Made by a program: the position numbers and the translations under genes. Below are positions 1 through 7,445 of a stretch of DNA of 19,869 bases, in pieces. The notes beneath the pieces are model-generated. The model searched no databases, was not told the DNA's origin, and worked only from the letters and a program-made list of their open reading frames with translations. How positions within the stretch are numbered: the stretch's first letter is position 1; the number at the start of each line of letters is the position of its first letter. The DNA comes from JBBQSF01 sp038214085 (GTDB taxonomy: Bacteria; Bacteroidota; Bacteroidia; Bacteroidales; CG2-30-32-10): NCBI GenBank assembly GCA_038214085.1, contig JBBQSF010000054.1, forward strand, positions 1-19,869, in the 5' to 3' direction.

Positions 1-274
1 CTTCAATAATTGGAAGTGCATCCATATCGGCACGCAGCGCAATTACCTTTCCTTTTTCACGGGATTCAATTGTTCCAAGAATTCCTGTTTTTGCAATACC
101 ACTGTTAAAAGGAATTCCATATTCCTTAAGCTTTTCGCAAATAAATGCTGCTGTTTTATTTTCTTCAAAACCGGTTTCTGGTATGGAATGCAGATATCTT
201 CTGCCTGCTATTGCTTCTTCAGCGTATTTATGTGCAAGGTCTTTAACATGATTCTTCAATTCTATTTTTTCCAT
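1..274 (-). CDS. M20-family amidohydrolase (N-terminal 91 residues; cut by window edge)
   Basis: This is the N-terminal part of a zinc-dependent M20 peptidase/amidohydrolase of the hippurate or N-acyl-amino-acid hydrolase type. Members hydrolyse amide bonds of N-acylated amino acids or small peptides in the cytoplasm. The sequence shows an N-terminal helix, then RRYLHSIPETGFEE (residues 25-38), the family's usual R-x-x-H-x-x-P-E-x-x-x-E region, and ALRADMDALPI (79-89), which holds an Asp of the metal site. The later catalytic Glu and the dimerisation domain lie outside the window, so substrate cannot be judged. The ATG at 274 sits 3 bases after the stop of the Omp85 fusion gene, so the two are probably co-transcribed. 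No signal peptide is visible. Confidence 0.85.
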   Translation of the reverse strand, partial: MEKIELKNHVKDLAHKYAEEAIAGRRYLHSIPETGFEENKTAAFICEKLKEYGIPFNSGIAKTGILGTIESREKGKVIALRADMDALPIIE

Positions 275-277
275 CAA

Positions 278-3200
278 CTAAAAATCTAAACTCATTGATA
301 AATAAAATACGCGTTTACCGAGTGCGCCATCTTCAACACCCCAGGCCCAGTCGGCACGTACAAAATATCCAAGCAACTTGGTGCGTGCGCCAAAGCCAAA
401 GCCACCAACAATAGGTTCCTTTTCAGTTTTAATGGTAACGGTTATTGGGCCGCTGGTCACAATATCAGTATAAAGTGCATTGTTATCGGAATAAGGATTG
501 CTGCCAGTCCAAGCAGTACCCAAATCTCCAAAACCAATCACCTGAAAGTTATTAAAAAATTCTGATTTTAGCGGACGGTTCATCAGATAGCGGAAAAAAG
601 GAAAACGCAATTCGCTGTTCCACACGGCAAAACTGTTTCCGTTGCGCACATTCTGTTTAAATCCCCGCATATTGGTAGCAAGCGTCTGGTATGCATAATT
701 CTGATCCTTTGCCACATTGGTTTTGCTGTCGAATTTCGGGAACAGCCAATTGTCAACACCTCCCATGTAATAAATCAGTTTCTGATTCCCGAACGAAGTA
801 CTTGCTGCAAAACGGTTTGCCCATATAAAAGTACGGCTGATCTGCGAATAATGTCGGAAATCCAAACCAACTACATTTAGAATTTTGTTCTCATCAATTT
901 TCTTATACATTTCGGCAAACACTTTATAACGGGTTCCAAAATATAAATTAAGCCCTTTATCCCTAGTATTGTCGAAAATCAATTCTGATTTCAAACCCAC
1001 CCAAGTCTTGTAAACATTGGGTTCTTTTAAATTGTGCTGGTCGGTAGCAAGATATACAGCCCTGTCGTTTCGAACAAGCCCGGTTCCTTTAATAGAAAGC
1101 ACCTGCGAAAATGGCCATTTTAAAACATACTGCAATTCGTTTGTACTGTGCCTTACAAAAGCATTCACTTCATTGGTTTCGAGGTTTTGCCGGTAAAAGA
1201 CAACTTGTTTATCAAGCCGTTGTTTAAGATTTTCGAAACTCAGCAAATAATCAGTACCACTAAGATTCAGTGAAAAACTAGCTCCTCCTGTAAGTCGATA
1301 ATCTTCTAACAAATCAGTAACACCCACTTTAAACAGAGCGTTAAAGCCGGGGTTTATATAAATGGGTGCGTCAGAAGCAGTATATGTTTGGTACGAGGCA
1401 TTTAAAAAACTAAAATCAGCCTGATTCACCAGTTGATTTATGGTGTATTCAACATCATAATTCCTTTGTTTGGGTATCACAAATTCAGGTTTTATTTTTT
1501 GTTCCTGAAGTTTTTTTGATGAGGTTGTATCCTTTTTTACAATTTCATTCTTTTTAGAAGGCTTGTTTTCATTCTCAGATGAAAAAGAATAATTATTAAT
1601 ATCAATTTTATTATTGTTTTTAATAGTGTCAGAAGCTTTTATATTCGAGAGTTTCCTCGTTTTTGAAGGCACTGTATCTTTATACAAATCAATGGTTTTA
1701 TTTTTTTCAGAAACATTTTTTTTAGGTTTTATCTGAACAACTTCTTCCTTTTTCAGCGCATATCGGGTGTTTTTAATATCTTTAGAAGCAAGAGAATCCG
1801 ATTTGCCTGCAGAAGTGAGATAAATACCATAAAGTCCATTATTATAAATCACTTCAGCTGATTTACCCGTTTGAGGGCTTATTGAATAGGAGAAAATGCT
1901 GCGCTTATAATTGGTCTGGGGATTAATATACGACAGGTATTTATAATGTGTTGTAGTGTCAATAAAGCTTATGGCACTATCAAGCTGCACAACATTTCTG
2001 TTCACAATACCACTTTTGTCAGATAAAAAACTCAGGTAATCCGATTCGTAAACTTTTGCTTTGGTTTCGTTAACCAAAGGGGTGTTTGTGATCCGGCGAA
2101 GCACTTCTTTTTTATCGGAATAATCATATAAAAACAAATCAGAAGTTGCGCTGGTAACAAATTCAATGGAATCCTTATTTCCTTTTTTTATAGTATCATT
2201 CAGCCGGTTGGAGCTGAAAACAATAGATTTTGATTCGTTCATAAAAACCGGGTCAAAATCATCGTATGGATCTTTTGTAATGGCTTCGTAAGTATGCGAT
2301 GCCAGATTATACACATATATATCGGTTTGCCCATTTATCACTGCCGACATCACCAAAAGCTTTCCATTTTGAGAATAAGAAAAGCTTAGAATTTTCTGGA
2401 AATCAAAAAGCCTTTGTTTTTCGTAAGTCTTATCTTCTAGATTGTAATAATATAAAAATATTTTTCCTTTGGTTTCACTTATTATTGAAAGTCTGTTCGA
2501 AAGCGGATGCCAGGCCAGTATAGGAAATGAATAGTCGGTTTTTTCATCTAGCTTATTGCCGTACTTCATAAGTCGTTTGGCTTTTTTACTTTCAATATTC
2601 ATGAGCCAAACCTTGGCTTTCCCAATTTCATTGGAAATATAAGCGATATTCTTCCCATCGGGACTAATGGCAATATCGGAAAAAACGATTTCGGACTTTT
2701 TATTTTTAAAAAGTTTATCTGCTTCAGGAATCATCAGTTCCTGATCCAGCTTATAATACATTTTATCATAGTAATCAATCCACTCGCGAGCAAAGTTTTT
2801 GAACGACATACCCAATACAAACAAAAAACCGCTTTCCACATTTTTGCTGATCTTGGTCATGTAAAGAATATTTGGAATTACCGTTTCGCCATACTTTTCT
2901 GCAATGTAATTCCAAATTGAATGCCCTGCATAAGTTGCTTCAATTCCGGTAAGTTGATTGAACTTTTCATAATTGCCCGACATGATTCCGTCTCTAACAT
3001 AATTGTCCTTTTCCACATTCCAGTCTTCGGCCAAATACGACACAAGGCCTTTCAAGTACCAGTCGGGAAGTGTAAGTAAAGTCGCATTTTTTATTTTTGA
3101 AGCAATTTGGTCGCCATAAAGCATTTCATTTATCAGAACCTGCGCAATCCCTGATTTTATTTGCTTTTTAAGGTGGGTTCTATCGCCATCATTATAAAGA

Positions 3201-3607
3201 AAAACCTTTGAACCTACGATATGCGTTACGCCTCCAATATTGTACTGTTCATCGCTAATTAACCCAATATTGCTCTGTTTGAGATCAGAAAGGCTGTTAA
3301 AAATAACAAACTGAATTTTATTCTCTAGATTGTAATCAAGTTTTTTTTCAATTTCCTTAATACTTTCCGAAGCATATTTAGCAGTAAAAATAGCCAGATT
3401 TTTCCCTCCGGTATAAAAGTAAGTATCAAAATTGTTGAATTTATAATAGGTCCAGAAGTTCTCCCACCACTGTACCCTGCTTTTGCCAAAAGTTTGTTGA
3501 GATCCTTTATAAAACTGCGAAAATCCGCTGTTCGACAAACAAAAAGTGCCAATAAAAATTACCGCACCAACAATTAAATTTTTAATATTCCATTTTATTC
3601 GCAACAT
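278..3607 (-). CDS. Outer-membrane fusion protein: degenerate peptidase-like domain, TolB-type beta-propeller, Omp85 barrel
   Basis: A protein of 1109 residues (counted from the ATG at 3607). Residues 1-31 are a signal peptide ending near SGFSQ. Residues 60-290 resemble a gluzincin (peptidase MA-like) domain, including LPDWYLKGLVSYLAEDW, but the place where HExxH is expected reads SGIAQ (153-157), so it is probably not a peptidase. About 310-620 are TolB/PD40 propeller blades (AISPDGKNIAYIS and similar). About 615-740 is a charged, Lys/Asn/Ser-rich linker. About 750-1109 is an Omp85/surface-antigen barrel, with the diagnostic RGF motif (981-983) and a terminal Phe. POTRA domains are absent. 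A TTG four codons upstream (3619) is possible, but the ATG directly begins a good signal peptide. The exact role is unknown; outer-membrane insertion or assembly is inferred from the barrel. Confidence 0.82.
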   Translation of the reverse strand: MLRIKWNIKNLIVGAVIFIGTFCLSNSGFSQFYKGSQQTFGKSRVQWWENFWTYYKFNNFDTYFYTGGKNLAIFTAKYASESIKEIEKKLDYNLENKIQFVIFNSLSDLKQSNIGLISDEQYNIGGVTHIVGSKVFLYNDGDRTHLKKQIKSGIAQVLINEMLYGDQIASKIKNATLLTLPDWYLKGLVSYLAEDWNVEKDNYVRDGIMSGNYEKFNQLTGIEATYAGHSIWNYIAEKYGETVIPNILYMTKISKNVESGFLFVLGMSFKNFAREWIDYYDKMYYKLDQELMIPEADKLFKNKKSEIVFSDIAISPDGKNIAYISNEIGKAKVWLMNIESKKAKRLMKYGNKLDEKTDYSFPILAWHPLSNRLSIISETKGKIFLYYYNLEDKTYEKQRLFDFQKILSFSYSQNGKLLVMSAVINGQTDIYVYNLASHTYEAITKDPYDDFDPVFMNESKSIVFSSNRLNDTIKKGNKDSIEFVTSATSDLFLYDYSDKKEVLRRITNTPLVNETKAKVYESDYLSFLSDKSGIVNRNVVQLDSAISFIDTTTHYKYLSYINPQTNYKRSIFSYSISPQTGKSAEVIYNNGLYGIYLTSAGKSDSLASKDIKNTRYALKKEEVVQIKPKKNVSEKNKTIDLYKDTVPSKTRKLSNIKASDTIKNNNKIDINNYSFSSENENKPSKKNEIVKKDTTSSKKLQEQKIKPEFVIPKQRNYDVEYTINQLVNQADFSFLNASYQTYTASDAPIYINPGFNALFKVGVTDLLEDYRLTGGASFSLNLSGTDYLLSFENLKQRLDKQVVFYRQNLETNEVNAFVRHSTNELQYVLKWPFSQVLSIKGTGLVRNDRAVYLATDQHNLKEPNVYKTWVGLKSELIFDNTRDKGLNLYFGTRYKVFAEMYKKIDENKILNVVGLDFRHYSQISRTFIWANRFAASTSFGNQKLIYYMGGVDNWLFPKFDSKTNVAKDQNYAYQTLATNMRGFKQNVRNGNSFAVWNSELRFPFFRYLMNRPLKSEFFNNFQVIGFGDLGTAWTGSNPYSDNNALYTDIVTSGPITVTIKTEKEPIVGGFGFGARTKLLGYFVRADWAWGVEDGALGKRVFYLSMSLDF

Positions 3608-3696
3608 ATTCTCAGGCAAAAAACATTCTTTTTAATAACTTGCTAAGTTACAAATTATTTTTAGAATTGAAATTTTTTCAATATGCTGTTTATTGA

Positions 3697-3704
3697 TACT
3701 TTTG
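3697..3704 (+). promoter_or_regulatory. Probable -7 promoter element (TACTTTTG) for the MBL hydrolase
   Basis: This matches the Bacteroidota -7 consensus TAnnTTTG exactly and lies 15 bases before the ATG at 3719. No clear TTG -33 element is seen at the usual distance; only a T-rich run lies upstream. It places the transcription start near 3709-3711, which excludes the in-frame ATG at 3683 as start codon. Confidence 0.5.
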
Positions 3705-3718
3705 TCAAAAAAACAAAA

Positions 3719-4357
3719 ATGACTACTATAAAAACCTTTACATTTAATCCTTTTCAGGTGAATACTTACATTATTTACGATGAAACAATGGAATGTATTA
3801 TAGTTGATGCAGCCTCTACTGACACTCATGAAGAAGCAGAAATTGAATCATTTATCAGCGCTAACAATTTAAAACCTGTGTTGTTGCTCAGCACCCATAC
3901 ACATGTGGATCATATTCCCGGCAACAGTTTTATAATAGATAAGTATAATATTCCATACAAAATCCATGAAGAAGGGCTCCAGTTTTTACGTTCAGCCAAA
4001 GGATATGCTTTAGGTTTTGGATTTCCGCTCGAAAATGTTGCAATGCCTACCGGTTATATTAAAGATAATGAAACAATTCGTTTTGGAAACACTTCAATTA
4101 AAGTGCTCTATACTCCTGGACACGCCAATGGAAGCGTTTGCTTATACGATAACGCCAACAACTATGTTATTGTTGGCGATGTTCTTTTTAATGGAAGCAT
4201 TGGTCGTTCTGATTTTCCTACAGGAAATCATGATCTGTTGATACAAAGTATTAATGAAAAACTTTTTACACTACCTGATAACACAAAAGTTTATTGCGGT
4301 CATGGGCCATCCACAACAATTGGCAACGAAAAAAGAAATAATCCTTTTTTTAATTAA
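3719..4357 (+). CDS. MBL-fold metallo-hydrolase (glyoxalase II-like)
   Basis: A 212-residue cytoplasmic metallo-beta-lactamase-fold hydrolase, close in layout to glyoxalase II-type thioesterases. The metal ligands are visible in order: THTHVDH (His60, His62, Asp64, His65), His135 in TPGHANGS, Asp154 in VGDVLF, and His195 in CGHGPST. The product is shorter than true glyoxalase II (about 250 residues) because it lacks the C-terminal helical substrate domain. It fits the general MBL-fold hydrolase group of Bacteroidota, whose natural substrates are mostly unknown. The start at 3719 is preferred over the in-frame ATG at 3683 because a good promoter -7 element lies between them and family similarity starts with KTFTFNPFQVNTYI. 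Its stop overlaps the stop of the convergent glycosyltransferase by 4 bases. Confidence 0.85.
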   Translation: MTTIKTFTFNPFQVNTYIIYDETMECIIVDAASTDTHEEAEIESFISANNLKPVLLLSTHTHVDHIPGNSFIIDKYNIPYKIHEEGLQFLRSAKGYALGFGFPLENVAMPTGYIKDNETIRFGNTSIKVLYTPGHANGSVCLYDNANNYVIVGDVLFNGSIGRSDFPTGNHDLLIQSINEKLFTLPDNTKVYCGHGPSTTIGNEKRNNPFFN

Positions 4358-5340
4358 TCCCAGTGGATTGCTGAAACAACTTGGTTTTCATCAATTTGGT
4401 TCATGCAATTAAAATGTCCCTTTGGGCATTTTTCGAAACCAAGCTTGGAACATGGTCTGCATGAAAGATGCTTCACCTCTATTATATTTGACTTATTTTC
4501 CGATCCTTTTGGATAGTAGGGATACATTCCGAAAGCAGGAACGGTGTTTCCCCATATAGAAATTACAGGAACATTAAATGCAGCAGAAATGTGCATCAGT
4601 CCTGTATCATTCGAAATTACTTGTTTTGCTCTTTTAACTATTGATGCAGATTGATTCAGCGTATATAATCCACATGAATTGAAAACTCTTGGACCAATGG
4701 CGTCTACAATTGCCATACCGGTTTCAGCATTCTCTCCACCACCCAGAATAATTATGGGCTTATCAATTTTTTCGCATAAAGAAATTAATTTATTTTCGGG
4801 CATCCTCTTGGTATAATGCTTTCCTCCGATAACTATGGCAACATAACCATTTCTGTGTGTTTCGGGCAATTCATTGAAATCAACCATATCCGATTCCGAA
4901 ATAAAATAATCCAATCCTTTACCATCATTACAGACTTTTAAAAACTCAACTGTTTTAAAATAACGATCAACAACATGTACCTTAGGAAGTAAATTTATTT
5001 TTGTTGCAACATAAAGTTCTTTTTTAATATTTTGTTTTTTCAAGGTATTAAAAGGTCTGCAAAGGCTTAATATCACGGCATTAGAACGAATACTGTTATG
5101 CAGATCAATAATATAATCGTAATGTTCTTTTTTTAATTCAGCCAATAGGGGTTGAACACTTTTTTTAATAGTGTATATTTTATCAATATAAGGATTGTTT
5201 TTTAGAATTGGAAGATGCGTTTCTTTAGTAAGAAAATGAATTTCCGAATTTTCAACTTGTTGCTTTAAACAGCGCACAACTGGAGTTGTTAAAACAATAT
5301 CTCCTATGGAGCTGAACCGAATAACTAATATTTTTTTCAA
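4354..5340 (-). CDS. Glycosyltransferase family 9 (heptosyltransferase-like)
   Basis: A 328-residue GT9 protein of the ADP-heptose:LPS heptosyltransferase type, expected to add a sugar to the LPS core at the cytoplasmic face of the inner membrane. The N-terminus KKILVIRFSSIGDIVLTTPV is the typical GT9 opening. The nucleotide-sugar site is recognisable at SNDTGLMHISAA. The C-terminus has a cysteine cluster, CRPC followed by KCPKGHFNC. There is no in-frame ATG near the 5' end. TTG at 5340 gives the canonical start; TTG at 5355 is also in frame but falls inside the TATATTTG promoter element. It diverges from the TatD gene and ends tail to tail with the MBL gene. Whether the sugar is heptose cannot be told from sequence. 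Confidence 0.85.
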   Translation of the reverse strand: MKKILVIRFSSIGDIVLTTPVVRCLKQQVENSEIHFLTKETHLPILKNNPYIDKIYTIKKSVQPLLAELKKEHYDYIIDLHNSIRSNAVILSLCRPFNTLKKQNIKKELYVATKINLLPKVHVVDRYFKTVEFLKVCNDGKGLDYFISESDMVDFNELPETHRNGYVAIVIGGKHYTKRMPENKLISLCEKIDKPIIILGGGENAETGMAIVDAIGPRVFNSCGLYTLNQSASIVKRAKQVISNDTGLMHISAAFNVPVISIWGNTVPAFGMYPYYPKGSENKSNIIEVKHLSCRPCSKLGFEKCPKGHFNCMNQIDENQVVSAIHWD

Positions 5341-5352
5341 TGTATTTTTTCG

Positions 5353-5360
5353 CAAATATA
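5353..5360 (-). promoter_or_regulatory. Probable -7 promoter element (TATATTTG) for the GT9 gene
   Basis: On the minus strand this is an exact TAnnTTTG match. It puts the transcript start near 5348, about 8 bases before the TTG at 5340. No TTG -33 element is seen at the usual spacing, so support rests on the -7 box and its position. Confidence 0.45.
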
Positions 5361-5408
5361 CTAAGAAATCAGCAATAAATATTTCTTCAATTTTGTTTTT
5401 ATTTAGTA

Positions 5409-5416
5409 TAATTTTG
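5409..5416 (+). promoter_or_regulatory. Probable -7 promoter element (TAATTTTG) for the TatD-asparaginase operon
   Basis: An exact TAnnTTTG match ending 5 bases before the ATG at 5421. Transcription would start at or next to the A of the start codon, implying a leaderless mRNA. A TTTG at 5392-5395 is only 13 bases upstream, which is too close for a standard -33 element. Confidence 0.45.
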
Positions 5417-5420
5417 TGGC

Positions 5421-6197
5421 ATGATACTCATTGACACACACACCCACTTATATCTTGATGAATTTGACAGCGACAGAAGCCTGGCGATTCAGAGAGCAAT
5501 TGATGCAGGAGTTAAGTATATGCTGCTTCCGGATATCGATAGCGAACATACACCATTGCTAATTGAAACCTGTAAATTATTTCCTGGCAATTGCTTCCCT
5601 ATGATCGGGGTTCATCCCACATCAGTAAAGGCAGATTATTCAAAAGAATTGGAAAATGTTTCGGCTTGGCTGAAAAAGGAAAAATTTTATGCCATTGGCG
5701 AAATTGGACTTGATTTGTACTGGGATAAAACTTTTTTCGCTGAACAATGTGATATCTTCAGGGCTCAATTAAGGCTTGCACTTCGTCATAATCTTCCAGT
5801 AGTAATTCACAGCCGCAATTCATTAGACCAGCTGATTCAGATCATTTCCGAAAACGAATTCAGGAATATAACCGGCGTATTCCATTGTTTCCCTGGCAGC
5901 GTACAACAAGCACAAACGCTTGTAAACAGAGGATACAAACTCGGTATTGGCGGTGTGGTAACATATAAAAACTCAGGAATGGCAAAGGTAGTAAAGTCTT
6001 TAGGACTGGAACATCTCGTTCTTGAAACCGATGCTCCATATTTACCTCCCGATCCTTATCGCGGAAAACGCAACGAAAGTGCATACATAAAAGATATCGC
6101 CGCATTTATTGCAGATCTTGTTGGTTGCAGCCTGAACAAAGTTGCAGAAATCACTACCAAGAATGCTATTGAATTATTTAAAATTCCGTTAATATGA
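5421..6197 (+). CDS. TatD-family metal-dependent hydrolase (DNase-like)
   Basis: A 258-residue TatD-family TIM-barrel hydrolase, the usual length. Family members are divalent-metal enzymes with 3'-5' exonuclease activity on DNA or RNA, or D-aminoacyl-tRNA deacylase activity in some cases, acting in the cytoplasm. All metal ligands are visible: His7 and His9 in DTHTHL, Glu94 in GEIGLD, His130 in VIHSR, His155 in FHCFPG, and Asp204 in ETDAPYLPP. The stop overlaps the start of the asparaginase gene as ATGA, so the two are translationally coupled. It could be a TatD or YcfH-type paralogue; the sequence alone does not decide. Confidence 0.92.
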   Translation: MILIDTHTHLYLDEFDSDRSLAIQRAIDAGVKYMLLPDIDSEHTPLLIETCKLFPGNCFPMIGVHPTSVKADYSKELENVSAWLKKEKFYAIGEIGLDLYWDKTFFAEQCDIFRAQLRLALRHNLPVVIHSRNSLDQLIQIISENEFRNITGVFHCFPGSVQQAQTLVNRGYKLGIGGVVTYKNSGMAKVVKSLGLEHLVLETDAPYLPPDPYRGKRNESAYIKDIAAFIADLVGCSLNKVAEITTKNAIELFKIPLI

Positions 6198-7234
6198 CAA
6201 ATACTTCTTCAGTATTAATAATATATACCGGTGGAACTATTGGAATGATTAAGGACGAAAATACCGGAACATTGATTCCCTTTAATTTCGACAATCTGAT
6301 TAAATATATTCCTTTATTAAAGAATTTCAACGCAGATATTCAATCCATTTCCTTCGAAAAACCTATTGATTCGTCCAATATCAATCCCGAAATGTGGATT
6401 GATCTTGCCCTACTGATAAAAGAAAATTATGAGAAATATGATGGGTTTGTGATTCTTCATGGTTCAGATACCATGGCTTATACTGCTTCTGCGCTAAGCT
6501 TCATGCTCGAAAATCTTTCAAAGCCTGTAATATTAACTGGTTCACAACTACCAATTGGTTTACTAAGAACTGATGGCAGGGAAAATCTGATTGTTGCACT
6601 CGAAATTGCTACAGCAAAAAAGAACAACAAAGCAGTAGTTCCCGAAGTTTGCATTTATTTTGAAAATTATTTGTTCCGTGGAAACCGAAGTCATAAATAC
6701 AATGCGGAGCACTTTAAAGCTTTTGTATCACAAAATTATCCAGCACTTGCCGAAGTGGGCGTGCACATCAAATACAACAGCAATGCTATTTGCAAGCCAT
6801 TTATCGACTTTTTAATTGTTCACACCCGCTTAAATAATGAGATTGCACTCATTAAATTATTTCCCGGAATCAGTAGAAATTTTGTTAATGCCGTTCTCAC
6901 AATTAAAGGATTGAAAGCTGTAATTATTGAAACTTATGGTTCAGGGAATGCACCAACAGATGATTGGTTTATCGAAAGTCTTCAAAACGCCATCAATCAG
7001 GATATTGTAATTTTAAATATCACACAATGTGAAAGTGGTGCTGTGGAACAAGGAAAATACGAAACCAGCACAAAACTTGGCCAAATAGGCGTTGTAGGAG
7101 GTCAGGATATGACCACCGAAGCTGCAATAACCAAGCTCATGTATTTGTTTGGAGAAAATTTTTCGCCCGAAGAGGTAAAAAAACTTCTGAATATATCGCT
7201 CAGAGGTGAGATTTCTGAAATTCATAAAAATTAG
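6194..7234 (+). CDS. ansA: Type I (cytoplasmic) L-asparaginase
   Basis: A 346-residue enzyme hydrolysing L-asparagine to aspartate and ammonia. Its length and lack of a signal peptide match cytoplasmic type I asparaginases such as E. coli AnsA. The first active-site motif is YTGGTIGM, with the nucleophile Thr15. The second is HGSDTMAYTASALSF, with Asp92. TGSQLPIGLLRTDGREN and YRGNR-like LFRGNRSHK follow, and the C-terminal domain contains TQCESGAVEQGKYET. In E. coli AnsA the second motif reads HGTDT; here the Thr is Ser91, a conservative change that keeps the hydroxyl. It starts within the stop of the TatD gene (ATGA overlap) and shares that operon. No hairpin terminator is evident before the tRNA, only a T-rich stretch at 7240-7255. 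Confidence 0.92.
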   Translation: MTNTSSVLIIYTGGTIGMIKDENTGTLIPFNFDNLIKYIPLLKNFNADIQSISFEKPIDSSNINPEMWIDLALLIKENYEKYDGFVILHGSDTMAYTASALSFMLENLSKPVILTGSQLPIGLLRTDGRENLIVALEIATAKKNNKAVVPEVCIYFENYLFRGNRSHKYNAEHFKAFVSQNYPALAEVGVHIKYNSNAICKPFIDFLIVHTRLNNEIALIKLFPGISRNFVNAVLTIKGLKAVIIETYGSGNAPTDDWFIESLQNAINQDIVILNITQCESGAVEQGKYETSTKLGQIGVVGGQDMTTEAAITKLMYLFGENFSPEEVKKLLNISLRGEISEIHKN

Positions 7235-7280
7235 ATTTCGTTTTTTTTATTTTAAAATATCCTCCGCAAAAAAAAATTTA

Positions 7281-7288
7281 TACATTTG
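7281..7288 (+). promoter_or_regulatory. Probable -7 promoter element (TACATTTG) for tRNA-Ser
   Basis: An exact TAnnTTTG match ending 16 bases before the mature 5' end of the tRNA at 7305, which suits a short 5' leader removed by RNase P. No convincing TTG -33 element is seen upstream. Confidence 0.45.
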
Positions 7289-7304
7289 CAGTCAAAGCAT
7301 AATT

Positions 7305-7395
7305 GGAGAGATGGCCGAGTGGTCGAAGGCGCACGCCTGGAAAGTGTGTAAACGCCAAAAGCGTTTCATGGGTTCGAATCCCATTCTCTCCGCCA
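7305..7395 (+). tRNA. tRNA-Ser (anticodon GGA), CCA encoded
   Basis: A class II tRNA folded by eye. The acceptor stem GGAGAGA (7305-7311) pairs with TCTCTCC (7385-7391), followed by discriminator G and an encoded CCA (7393-7395). The anticodon stem CACGC/GTGTG encloses the loop CTGGAAA, giving anticodon GGA at 7339-7341, which reads UCC and UCU. The long variable arm is a perfect hairpin AAACGC-CAAAA-GCGTTT, typical of serine tRNAs. The T arm is ATGGG-TTCGAAT-CCCAT. It lies between the asparaginase gene and the PstS-like group. An open reading frame through it has no coding signs. Confidence 0.97.
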
Positions 7396-7445
7396 AATAC
7401 TATTTATTTATTTCGTACGTTAAAAACAAAAGTATCTACCGAAAC

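Noticed and set aside
3666..3682. Inverted repeat ATTGAAA-TTT-TTTCAAT between the Omp85 fusion and MBL genes
   Set aside because: It could be an operator, but a 7-base A/T-dominated palindrome is easily found by chance in this AT-rich gap; no second copy was seen.
3683..3718. Upstream ATG giving the MBL hydrolase 12 extra residues
   Set aside because: The extra residues do not fit the family start, and a TACTTTTG promoter box lies between this ATG and the one at 3719.
4354..4357. Four-base overlap of the MBL and GT9 stop codons as a regulatory antisense arrangement
   Set aside because: A convergent overlap of a few bases is common in compact genomes and gives no evidence of function.
7206..7445. 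An in-frame upstream extension of the small membrane protein gene, starting within the asparaginase 3' end
   Set aside because: The extension reads straight through the tRNA-Ser gene and has no protein-like features; the ATG at 7446 begins a sensible membrane protein.
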